From Pseudonocardia halophobica (lineage in GTDB: Bacteria > Actinomycetota > Actinomycetes > Mycobacteriales > Pseudonocardiaceae): a stretch of 64,000 bases of DNA. Below the pieces are notes generated by a model. The model saw only the letters and a program-made list of their open reading frames with translations, searched no databases and had not been told where the DNA came from. Position numbers and translations under genes: made by a program. Location of the stretch: NCBI RefSeq assembly GCF_027922425.1, contig NZ_BSFQ01000025.1, forward strand, positions 1 to 64,000. Direction: 5' to 3'. Of the stretch, positions 32,213-39,524 are shown piece after piece (within the stretch, counting starts at the first letter, position 1; each line of letters begins with the position of its first letter).

Positions 32213-34465
32213 TCAGGTGCGGGCCAGGCGGACCGGGATCGCGTTCATCTGCACCGTCCCCGACAGCGGGTCGAGCACGGTGCCGTCGGTGAGGGTGTTG
32301 CTGTTGACGCCGGGCTTCCGCGCAGCGACCCGCAGCCGTGCGTGCGGGTCGTCGTGGCCCCAGCCGTGGCCCAGCGAGACGACGCCGGGCGCCACCTCGT
32401 CCGTGACCCGGACCGGCACCCGGATCTCGCCGGCGGCCGAGGTCACCCGCGCGAACCCGCCGTCGGCCAGGTCGTACGCCTCGGCGTCGGCGGGGGAGAC
32501 GTGCAGCGCCGACCGGTCCTTGCCCTTCGCGAGCGGCGAGACGTTGTGCAGCCAGGAGTTCTTCGACCGCAGGTCACGGCGGCCGATGAGCAGCAGCGTG
32601 CCGGGCTCGGGCTGCGGGACCTCGACCCGGGCGAGGGCCTCGAGGATCATCGGCGGGGCCAGCTCGATCGTGCCGGACGGCGTGCGGATCACCTCGTCGA
32701 GCCGCGGCTCCAGCGGTCCGAGGTCGATGCCGTGCGGGAACTCCAGCAGTCGGGAGAGCGACAGCCCGCCCGGATCACGCCCGAACCGGTCGCCGTAGGG
32801 GCCGGAGCGGATGCGCAGGTCCAGCAGCCGTCGCGGGCCGCGACCGGGCACGCCGGCAACGATCTCGGACTCCTCTGCGCCCAGGCTGCGGGCGATGGAG
32901 CGGCGCAGGCTCGTCGCGATCTCGTCGTCGATCTCGTCGGGGTCGGCGTGGGGGCCGCGGCCCTCGTAGATCGCGCAGAGCCGCAGGAGGATCTCCCACT
33001 CCGAGAGCATTCCGTCGGGGACCTCGCGAGCGGGTGTGGAGAAGCGCGCGTAGTTGCGCTGCGCGTACTGGTAGAGCACGAGATCGAAATGGTCCCGGGT
33101 GAGCGTGCCCGGCGGCGGGAGGATCACGTCCGCGTACCGCGTCGTCTCGTTCAGGTAGGGATCGACACAGATCAGCGCCTCGACCTCCGTGAGGGCGCGC
33201 TGCATGCGTGCGGAGTCCGGCAGCGAGCGTGCGAGGTTGCCGGCGTACACCACCAGTCCGCGGACCCGGCCGGGACCGGGGGTGAGGATCTCCTCGGCCA
33301 GCGCCGCGACCGGAAGTTCGCCGAGCACCTCGGAATGCCCGCTCACCCGCGTCCGGTACCGGCCGACGGTGAACGGGTGCGCGGGCTTGGGGGCCTTCCG
33401 CGTGGTCGGCCCGCCGGTGACGGGCCGGGTGAACAGCAGCCCGCCCGGTCGGTCGAGGTGCCCACACAGGACGTTGACGGCCTGGAGCGCCCAGCAGGTG
33501 AGAGTGCCGTACCGGTTGAGGGTCGTCCCGAGCCGGCCGTAGACGGCGGCCCTGTCCGCCGTGGCGAGCTCCCGTGCCAGCCGCGCGATCGTCTCCGGTG
33601 GGATTCCGCAGACCTCGGCGACGGCCGCGGGCGGGTGTGCCGCGACGACCTCGCGCAGCTCGCGGAGCCCGCTGAGCCGGCCTGCGGCCGCGCGGGGTCG
33701 CACCAGGTCCTCGGCGAACAGGACGTGCAGGATCCCGAGGAACAGGAACAGGTCCGTGCCGGGCCGGATCTGCAGGTGCTCGTCCGCCGCCGCGGCGGTG
33801 GCGCTTCGGGCCGGGTCGACGACGACCACCCGGCCGCCGCGGGCCCGCAGCGCCTTCAGCTTCCCGCGATAGTCCGGCGCGGCGCCGATGCTGCCGTTCG
33901 AGACCAGCGGATTGCCGCCGACGATCACCAGCAGATCCGTGGTCTCGAGGTCCGGCACCGGGATGCTGCTCGGCTCCCCGAACAGCAGGGCCGCCGTGAC
34001 GTTCTGCGGCAGCTGGTCCATCGTCGCCGGCGAGTAGGCCTGGATGCTGCCCAACGACCGGGCGAGCCGGCCCGCGAGCAGGGTGAACGCGACGTTGTGG
34101 CCCGTCGGGTTGCCGGTGTACGCGGCGACCGAGTTGCGGTCCTCCGCGAGCAGGGGCGTGAGCAGCCGGTCGACCTCGGCGAACGCCTCCTCCCAGCTCG
34201 CCTCGCGCAGCTCGCCGGCGCGCCGCACGAGCGGGCGGGTCAGCCGGTCGGGATCGTCGTCCACGGCCCCGAGCGAGGCGCCCTTGGGGCAGAGGTAGCC
34301 CCTGCTGTAGACGTCGTCGGCGTCGCCGCGGACCGAGACCACCCGGTCCTCGGCGTCGAGGGTGACCGTCAGGCCGCACATCGCCTCGCACAGCGGGCAA
34401 CCCCGGGGGACGGTCCGCATGGCCAGGTTCCGGACGGTGGCTCGGGTGGCGGCGTCGGTCGTCAT
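32213..34465 (-). CDS. Molybdopterin-dependent oxidoreductase, second type
   Basis: Catalytic subunit of 750 aa with 4Fe-4S ligands C23, C26, C30 and C59 and full Mo-bisPGD domains ending in a dinucleotide-binding region (SKNSWLHNVSPLAKG onward). At the position where the enzyme at 3761 has C139, this one reads ATMDQLPQ, with D150 followed by Q151. The molybdenum ligand is therefore different or absent, suggesting another reaction. ATG 34465 with GAGGAGG is preferred to the upstream ATG. An operator-like site lies 18 nt before the start. No partner subunits or Tat signal are visible. Substrate unknown. Confidence 0.85.
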   Translation of the reverse strand: MTTDAATRATVRNLAMRTVPRGCPLCEAMCGLTVTLDAEDRVVSVRGDADDVYSRGYLCPKGASLGAVDDDPDRLTRPLVRRAGELREASWEEAFAEVDRLLTPLLAEDRNSVAAYTGNPTGHNVAFTLLAGRLARSLGSIQAYSPATMDQLPQNVTAALLFGEPSSIPVPDLETTDLLVIVGGNPLVSNGSIGAAPDYRGKLKALRARGGRVVVVDPARSATAAAADEHLQIRPGTDLFLFLGILHVLFAEDLVRPRAAAGRLSGLRELREVVAAHPPAAVAEVCGIPPETIARLARELATADRAAVYGRLGTTLNRYGTLTCWALQAVNVLCGHLDRPGGLLFTRPVTGGPTTRKAPKPAHPFTVGRYRTRVSGHSEVLGELPVAALAEEILTPGPGRVRGLVVYAGNLARSLPDSARMQRALTEVEALICVDPYLNETTRYADVILPPPGTLTRDHFDLVLYQYAQRNYARFSTPAREVPDGMLSEWEILLRLCAIYEGRGPHADPDEIDDEIATSLRRSIARSLGAEESEIVAGVPGRGPRRLLDLRIRSGPYGDRFGRDPGGLSLSRLLEFPHGIDLGPLEPRLDEVIRTPSGTIELAPPMILEALARVEVPQPEPGTLLLIGRRDLRSKNSWLHNVSPLAKGKDRSALHVSPADAEAYDLADGGFARVTSAAGEIRVPVRVTDEVAPGVVSLGHGWGHDDPHARLRVAARKPGVNSNTLTDGTVLDPLSGTVQMNAIPVRLART

Positions 34466-34482
34466 CGGGCCTCCTCGCACAT

Positions 34483-34500
34483 ATCTAACGACTGTAGGTT
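34483..34500 (+). promoter_or_regulatory. Operator-like site, family A (copy 7)
   Basis: ATCTAACGACTGTAGGTT, centred about 27 nt before the start of the molybdoenzyme at 34465, close enough to overlap its promoter. The 155 nt between here and the hydrolase stop at 34656 hold nothing that I can identify. Confidence 0.6.
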
Positions 34501-34655
34501 GAGGATGGCGAGCGGTCAACGGTGGTCGTGCGCCGTGAACCAGGCCGGGTGCTCGGCCGAGGGGCACCGCTCGCGGACCGCGAGATGGCCGGACCCGAGC
34601 CGACCGCCGCAGCGCCAGGCGATGGTGCCGAAAGCGGTCGCAGGCGGGTGAGTCC

Positions 34656-35525
34656 TCATCCGGCGAGCCGGACCGGACCGTCGAGGAAGTCCAGCAGGTG
34701 CTCGCCGAACACGTCGTTGTCGTCGCCCGCGACCATGTGCCCGGCGCCGTCGACGTCGACGAGGCGGGCCGACGGGACCAGGCTCAGCAGCTCCTGGGCG
34801 CCCGCGGTGCTGACCACACGCGACTGCCGGCCCCGCACCAGCAGCGTGGGCACGGCCAGCCCACGCGCGGCCTCGCGGGCGCGCCGGGCGTTCTCGTCGA
34901 GCGTGCGCGGGTCGGTCTGCCGGCTGTCGAGCAGGCGCGGGTCCCAGTGCCAGTACCAGCGACCGTCGCGGCGGCGGAGGTTCTTCTTCAGGCCCTCGGG
35001 CCGCGGCAGCCGGGTCCGGTGCGGGTTGTAGGCGGCGACGGCCGCAGCCGCCTCGTCGAGCGTGGCGAATCCCGCCGTGCCGGAGCGCATGAAGTCGGTG
35101 ATCTCCGCGGTCCCCGCGCGCTCGGTGGTGGGCGTGACGTCGACGAGCACCAGGCCGCGGGCCAGTGTCGGGTCGGCTGCCAGCGCGAGCAGGGAGGTCA
35201 TGCCGCCGAGGGAGGCGCCGACGAGCACCGGGGTTTCGTCGAGCACGGCGACCGCCGTGCGCAGATCGGCCACGTGCGCGTCGAGCGTGTAGTCGCCGTC
35301 CGGCGCCCAGTCGCTGTCGCCGTGTCCGCGCAGGTCGAACGTGATCGCGGTCCAGCCCTCCGCGGCCAGCCGTCGGCCGGTGTGTCGCCAGGAGTGCCGG
35401 GTCTGCCCGCCGCCGTGCAGCAGCAGGACGGTGCCGCGGCGCGTGCGCAGGGGCGGTGCCCACCGGTCCGCGGCGAGCCGGACGCCCTCGCCCGGCAGGG
35501 TGAGCCGGCGGTGGCCGTGTTCCAT
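34656..35525 (-). CDS. Alpha/beta hydrolase
   Basis: Hydrolase of 289 aa with HGGGQTRHSW near residue 36, FDLRGHGDSDWAPDGDYTL, nucleophile motif GASLGG, and a C-terminal GAGHMV histidine. This pattern matches the epoxide-hydrolase/lipase-like alpha/beta hydrolases. ATG 35525 is chosen because GAAGGTGAG precedes it and the family N-terminus begins there. The long upstream extension is low-complexity. It may hydrolyse a lactone, ester or C-C bond of a ring-cleavage product. The substrate is not known. It is divergent from the SDR remnant at 35695 with an operator-like site between. Confidence 0.85.
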   Translation of the reverse strand: MEHGHRRLTLPGEGVRLAADRWAPPLRTRRGTVLLLHGGGQTRHSWRHTGRRLAAEGWTAITFDLRGHGDSDWAPDGDYTLDAHVADLRTAVAVLDETPVLVGASLGGMTSLLALAADPTLARGLVLVDVTPTTERAGTAEITDFMRSGTAGFATLDEAAAAVAAYNPHRTRLPRPEGLKKNLRRRDGRWYWHWDPRLLDSRQTDPRTLDENARRAREAARGLAVPTLLVRGRQSRVVSTAGAQELLSLVPSARLVDVDGAGHMVAGDDNDVFGEHLLDFLDGPVRLAG

Positions 35526-35661
35526 CGATCTCACCTTCGTCCGAGTTGGGCGCGAGCGGGCTCGTGCGGTCGGACCATGGCGCACCCCTCGCGTCGTCGC
35601 GGCAGCCTCCGCCGCCGAGGCGCGACGGTAGACGGATCGTGTGTCATCGTATCGCAGACTT

Positions 35662-35679
35662 ACCTTATCTCTGTAGATT
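35662..35679. promoter_or_regulatory. Operator-like site, family A (copy 8)
   Basis: ACCTTATCTCTGTAGATT, between the hydrolase (start 35525, minus) and the SDR remnant (35695, plus). It lies only 15 nt before the remnant and has been kept although that gene is broken, perhaps because it serves the hydrolase. Confidence 0.6.
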
Positions 35680-35694
35680 GACCCACGGGAGAGT

Positions 35695-36048
35695 GTGGTG
35701 AGTGATCTGTCCGAGGACTGGCGCGGGGTCATGGCGACGAACCTCGACGGCGTCTTCCTCTCCTGCCGCGAGGGCGCCCGCAGGTTCGTCGAGCAGGGGA
35801 CGGGCGGCTCGATGATCCTCGTGTCGTCCAGGGTCAGCCGCTTCGGTGCGGCGCAGCAGGCCGCCTACGCAGCGAGCAAGACCGGTGTGCTCGGGCCGGC
35901 CCGAACGCTCGCCGTCGAGCTGGCCCGTCACCGCGTCCGGGTCAACACCCTGGTCCCGGGCTGGACCCGCACCGGCCTCACGGTGCCGCGGCAGGAGGCG
36001 ATCGTGGTCGACGGGGGCTACTCCGTCTTCTCAAGCGAATTGCACTAG
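35695..36048 (+). pseudogene. SDR remnant with N-terminal loss and internal deletion
   Basis: 117 codons resembling the second half of an SDR. LSEDWRGVMATNLDGVFLSCR matches the region after the NNAG motif, then SSRVSRFGAAQQAAYAASKTG supplies Ser and YxxxK, then VNTLVPGWTRTGL. The sequence then jumps directly to EAIVVDGGYSVF, omitting about 45-50 residues of substrate-binding region. The whole nucleotide-binding N-terminus is absent, so the product cannot bind NAD(P). The GTG start with weak ribosome site may still be translated. Probably decaying after deletions. Confidence 0.8.
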
Positions 36049-36067
36049 TAATACTTGTAAAGATAAC
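36048..36067 (+). promoter_or_regulatory. Operator-like site, family B (copy 1)
   Basis: GTAATACTTGTAAAGATAAC begins on the last base of the remnant's stop codon and lies 110 nt before the MHS transporter start. It belongs to a family of seven sites with pattern TAATnnTTnnAAnnATTA. Confidence 0.65.
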
Positions 36068-36176
36068 CCGTTTGTGTGACTCTCTCTCGCGTGCGACGCG
36101 GCTCACCTCCCCTCGTGGGCCGCGTCGCCGTCGTCGCGGAGGGGCGGTCGAGGGACCGCACCCGGAGGAGGAGCCC

Positions 36177-37496
36177 ATGACGGACGTCCAGCCCTCGATC
36201 GCCGGCGAACGTGCCGGTCCGGAAGGGTCGCGGAGCGGGCGGGCCGGGAAGGCCGCGTTCGTCGGCACCGTCCTCGAGTACTACGACTTCAGCCTCTACG
36301 GCTCCGCGGCCGCGACGGTGTTCGGCACCGTCTTCTTCGCGGGCTCGTCGCCCTTCCTCGCCACCCTGCAGTCCGTGGCGACCTTCGCGGTGGCCTTCCT
36401 GGTCCGGCCGATCGCCGGCGCGGTGCTCGGCAGCGTCGGCGACCGCATCGGGCGACGACGGGTCCTGGTCGGGACGATGCTGGTGATGGGTGTGGCCACG
36501 ATGGGCATCGGCCTCGTACCCGGCTACGCGACTCTCGGTGCGGCGGCTCCGGTGCTGCTCGTGGCCCTGCGGGTGCTGCAGGGAATCGGCGCGAGCGCCG
36601 AGTTCGGCGGCGCGACCCTCGTCGCGGTGGAGTTCGCCAAGCCGGGACGGCGCGGCCTGCTCGGCTCGCTGCCGGGTACGGGGGCGGCGCTCGGCGGCGT
36701 GCTGGGCACCCTGATGCTGCTCGCGGTGTCGTCCCTGACGACCTCCGAGCAGTTCCTCGACTGGGGCTGGCGGATCCCGTTCCTCCTGAGCATCGTGCTG
36801 GTGGGCTACGGCATCTGGCTGCGCAGGCACCTGCCCGAGACCCCCGAGTACCGCCGCGCCGAGGAGGCGGGGGCCACGGTGCGGTCCCCGCTCCGCGAGA
36901 TCCTGCGCACCCGGCGTCGCCAGGTGCTCGCGATCATCGCGATCGTCACCGCGCAGACCGGGTTCGGCTACTTCTACATCGTGTTCGTCGTGTCCTATGC
37001 GGGCGGCGAGCAGGTCGGGCTGTCCCGCACGGTCACCTTCGCGGCCCTGCTCTCGGCGCAGCTGGCCGGCACGGTGCTCACCCCGGTCTTCGGTGCACTG
37101 TCGGACCGCATCGGGCTGCGGCCGGTGATCGCGTTCGGACTGGCCTTCTCGGCCGTCCTGGCCTTCCCGTTCTTCGCCCTGGTGCGGGGCGACTGGCCGC
37201 CGGGGCTGTTCATCGCGATGATCCTGGCCAACGGCGTCGCGGCCACGGCGATCGTCGCGGTGGCCGGGACGCTGGTCACCGAGCTGTTCGACCCGGGCGT
37301 CCGCTACAGCGGCATGGGTCTCGCCCGCGAGACCGGGAACATGATCGGCGCGGCCGCGACGCCGTTGCTCGCGGTTCAGCTCGCGCACCTCGGCGCCGGC
37401 ACCTGGCCGCTGAGCCTGCTCCTGGTCGCGTTGTCTGCCATCGGCGGGCTCGGACTGCTGGCTGTGCGCAGGCGCGCCCGCCCGGTCGACGTCTGA
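36177..37496 (+). CDS. MFS transporter, metabolite:H+ symporter (MHS) type
   Basis: 439-aa transporter with about 12 membrane segments. GTVLEYYDFSLYG at segment 1 and SVGDRIGRRRVL in the loop after segment 2 are the MHS-family signatures, and the long central loop carries the LPETPEY motif. Family members import small carboxylates such as citrate, alpha-ketoglutarate, proline betaine or shikimate. The cargo here is unknown. GGAGGAGGAG precedes the ATG. A family B site upstream suggests control with the acyl-CoA dehydrogenase genes at 54-62 kb rather than with the TetR-linked genes. Confidence 0.9.
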   Translation: MTDVQPSIAGERAGPEGSRSGRAGKAAFVGTVLEYYDFSLYGSAAATVFGTVFFAGSSPFLATLQSVATFAVAFLVRPIAGAVLGSVGDRIGRRRVLVGTMLVMGVATMGIGLVPGYATLGAAAPVLLVALRVLQGIGASAEFGGATLVAVEFAKPGRRGLLGSLPGTGAALGGVLGTLMLLAVSSLTTSEQFLDWGWRIPFLLSIVLVGYGIWLRRHLPETPEYRRAEEAGATVRSPLREILRTRRRQVLAIIAIVTAQTGFGYFYIVFVVSYAGGEQVGLSRTVTFAALLSAQLAGTVLTPVFGALSDRIGLRPVIAFGLAFSAVLAFPFFALVRGDWPPGLFIAMILANGVAATAIVAVAGTLVTELFDPGVRYSGMGLARETGNMIGAAATPLLAVQLAHLGAGTWPLSLLLVALSAIGGLGLLAVRRRARPVDV

Positions 37497-37547
37497 CGAG
37501 CCCGGCCTCCTCCCCGATTCGGGTGAACCGCGCATCCTGCGATCTTC

Positions 37548-37567
37548 GTCATCGTTGTAAAGATTAC
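37548..37567 (+). promoter_or_regulatory. Operator-like site, family B (copy 2)
   Basis: GTCATCGTTGTAAAGATTAC, 88 nt before the secreted beta-propeller gene. It keeps the TTGTAAAGATTAC half exactly and differs in the left arm in the same way as the site before the GntR gene. Confidence 0.6.
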
Positions 37568-37654
37568 TGGTGATCATTGGCTCTCGCCGCCGACGGCCGA
37601 GGGCCGGTCGGCCAGTTCGACGACCGGACGTTGACCGAGGAGAGCGAAGAGCTG

Positions 37655-38914
37655 ATGCGGGCTTCAAGGACGAGGCGCAGGGTGGTGGTCGCGGCGACGA
37701 CGAGCGCCGCACTCGTGGTGGGCGCGGTGCTGGTGGCCGGGCCCGCCGCCGCGGAACCGGGTGCCGCGCGACCCGGATCCGAGGGTGCGGCCGCCGCGGC
37801 CGCCGAACCGTGGGCGACGGACGCCCCCGGGATGAAGTCGGGCACGGCGACGCTGCCCGGCACCGGGCCGATCCACGAGTTCCCGGCCTTCCCGACCCCC
37901 GCGGGCTTCTCCTGCGAGGTGGCGATCGCGAACAACGGCGACCTCGTCTCGGACGAGTTCGTCGGTAACGCGATGGGCGTCGTCGACCCGCACACCGGCG
38001 AGGTGCGCGACGTCCCGCTGCCCAACCCCGGCGGCCTGCCCGGCGGCCAGAACCGCGGGCCGGACGGCCACATCTGGTTCGGCGAGGTCGGCGGCAACGC
38101 CCTGGGCGAGTTCGACCCGGAGACCGACGAGATCACCACCCACGCCTTCCCGTGGGCGAACGTCGGTGTCCCGACCCAGCCGCTGCCGGTGGAGATCAAC
38201 AACGGCCCGGGCGTCTCCTTCGACACGACCTGGGCGAAGGACGGGAAGATCTACTTCACCGCGATCGGGCTCAACGCGATCGGCAGCTTCGAGCCGGAGT
38301 CCGAGGAGTGGGAGCTGTTCCCGATCCCGACGCCGGCGGCCGGTCCGGTCGCGATGGAGGAGGGCCCGGGCGGGACCGTCGCCATCACCGAGGGCTTCGC
38401 CAACAAGGTCGCCACGTTCGACGTGGACACCCATGAGTGGAAGGAGTACTCGATCCCGACCCCGGGCGTGACCTTCCCCGCCGGGCTGACCGTGTCGCCG
38501 GACGACAAGTACCTGTACTTCGGTGAGACGCTGGCGTCGAAGATCGGCCGCCTCGACCCGGCGACGGGCGAGATCAAGGAGTACGACCTCCTCGCCATGC
38601 GGCAGGATCTGCTCGGCGGCAGCCTGTCCCTCGGCAACCCGCTCCCGCAGCCCGGGCAGCTGCGCTTCGGCAGCGACGGCAAGATCTACTTCGTCGAGGG
38701 AACCTTCACCGGCGGCAGCCGGATCGGCCAGCTCGACGTCGAGAAGAACACCCTGGCCGAGATCGACACCCCGTCCCCGGTGTCGATGCCGTGCGACCTG
38801 AACAACACGGTCCCCGGCAAGATGATCTTCGCCAGCTTCGCGACCAACCGGATCTCGTACTTCGACATCCCGAACACGGTCGACATCAGCAACACGTACC
38901 CGCTGCACGGCTGA
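37655..38914 (+). CDS. Secreted beta-propeller protein (virginiamycin B lyase/SMP-30-like)
   Basis: 419-aa exported protein. The first 35 residues form a Sec signal peptide with RTRRR, a hydrophobic core and an AAA cleavage site before EPG. The mature part is made of repeated blade motifs of the type DGxIWFGE, DGKIYFTA and DDKYLYFGET with G-x-(I/L)-x-x-(F/Y)-D-P-x-T connectors, as in Vgb-like and NHL propellers. The family includes a streptogramin lyase and lactonases, but most members have no proven activity. Being extracytoplasmic and preceded by a family B site, it may bind or pre-process the substrate outside the cell (inference). A hairpin terminator follows. Confidence 0.85.
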   Translation: MRASRTRRRVVVAATTSAALVVGAVLVAGPAAAEPGAARPGSEGAAAAAAEPWATDAPGMKSGTATLPGTGPIHEFPAFPTPAGFSCEVAIANNGDLVSDEFVGNAMGVVDPHTGEVRDVPLPNPGGLPGGQNRGPDGHIWFGEVGGNALGEFDPETDEITTHAFPWANVGVPTQPLPVEINNGPGVSFDTTWAKDGKIYFTAIGLNAIGSFEPESEEWELFPIPTPAAGPVAMEEGPGGTVAITEGFANKVATFDVDTHEWKEYSIPTPGVTFPAGLTVSPDDKYLYFGETLASKIGRLDPATGEIKEYDLLAMRQDLLGGSLSLGNPLPQPGQLRFGSDGKIYFVEGTFTGGSRIGQLDVEKNTLAEIDTPSPVSMPCDLNNTVPGKMIFASFATNRISYFDIPNTVDISNTYPLHG

Positions 38915-38934
38915 GCGGAGCTTGCGGAGCGAAC
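38912..38934 (+). repeat. 23-nt dispersed repeat, copy 1
   Basis: Begins at the stop codon of the propeller gene and contains GCGGAGC twice in tandem, separated by TT. A second copy with one mismatch begins at the stop of the acyl-CoA dehydrogenase gene (55526-55548). Confidence 0.6.
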
Positions 38935-38960
38935 ATCGGTCCTGAGCCGGGGCTCCCCGA

Positions 38961-39008
38961 GGCCCGGTCGCCCGACTCCCACGAGGAGGGCGACCGGGCC
39001 TTACTTCT
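38961..39008 (+). terminator. Rho-independent terminator
   Basis: Perfect 13-bp stem, GGCCCGGTCGCCC (38961-38973) with GGGCGACCGGGCC (38988-39000), a 14-nt loop and a following TTACTTCT tract. It should end transcription from the propeller gene. Its right arm overlaps an operator-like site. Confidence 0.8.
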
Positions 39009-39015
39009 GTAGGTT
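38998..39015 (+). promoter_or_regulatory. Operator-like site, family A (copy 9)
   Basis: GCCTTACTTCTGTAGGTT, sharing its first bases with the terminator stem and lying just before a probable promoter for the DUF35 gene at 39087. Confidence 0.55.
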
Positions 39016-39021
39016 CAGGGT

Positions 39022-39050
39022 CTTGACTGCATAAGCTTTATAAACTTTTA
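39022..39050 (+). promoter_or_regulatory. Probable promoter in an AT-rich island
   Basis: TTGACT (39022-39027) and TTTTAT (39045-39050) are 17 nt apart, a normal sigma-70 spacing. The 20 nt between and around them are almost entirely A/T, which stands out in a 70% GC region. A TTTATAAA core inside it loosely resembles the family B site in reverse. The ATG at 39087 lies about 30 nt downstream. Confidence 0.5.
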
Positions 39051-39086
39051 TGGCACAGCAGGCCCGGAGCATCGACGAGGGAGACG

Positions 39087-39524
39087 ATGGCGAACGAACG
39101 CGACGAGGTGCATCCATTCTCCGACCGCGTCGACCATCCCTACTGGGAGGGTCTCGGTGCGGAGGAGCTCCGCATCCAGCGCTGCGCGGGATGCCGGCGG
39201 TGGAGCTGGCCCGCGGACTGGCGGTGCCCGGCCTGCGGCGCCTACGACATGGTCTGGGAGCAGGTCGAGCCCGTGGGACGCGTCTACTCCTGGATCCGTA
39301 CGCACCTGCCGTTCGTGCCTGCCTACGCCGACCTCGTGCCGTACGTGAACGTGCTCGTCGAGCTCCCGCAGGCCGGCGGTGCGCGGATCATGGGGCTGCT
39401 CACCGGCAGCGAGGAGGGCATCCGGATCGGGGCCCCGCTGACGGGCTCGTTCCAGCCGGCGTCGCCGCGTACCGCGGACCTGCCGGTGCTCACCTGGTCG
39501 CTCGGCGAGCAGGTGGCGGCATGA
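39087..39524 (+). CDS. DUF35 (zinc-ribbon plus OB-fold) protein, second copy
   Basis: 145-aa protein with zinc cysteines C33, C36, C47 and C50 and an OB-fold beginning GRVYSWIRTH. Paralogue of the protein at 22894-23328. GAGGGAG precedes the ATG, and its TGA overlaps the ATG of the next gene. It is expected to form a complex with the thiolase-fold protein encoded next, as in the ChsH2-Ltp2 system (family knowledge). Confidence 0.9.
   Translation: MANERDEVHPFSDRVDHPYWEGLGAEELRIQRCAGCRRWSWPADWRCPACGAYDMVWEQVEPVGRVYSWIRTHLPFVPAYADLVPYVNVLVELPQAGGARIMGLLTGSEEGIRIGAPLTGSFQPASPRTADLPVLTWSLGEQVAA

Noticed and set aside
37655..38914. Streptogramin (virginiamycin B) resistance lyase
   Set aside because: It has a signal peptide and propeller repeats only loosely like Vgb. 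The active-site His residues of Vgb could not be assigned by eye.
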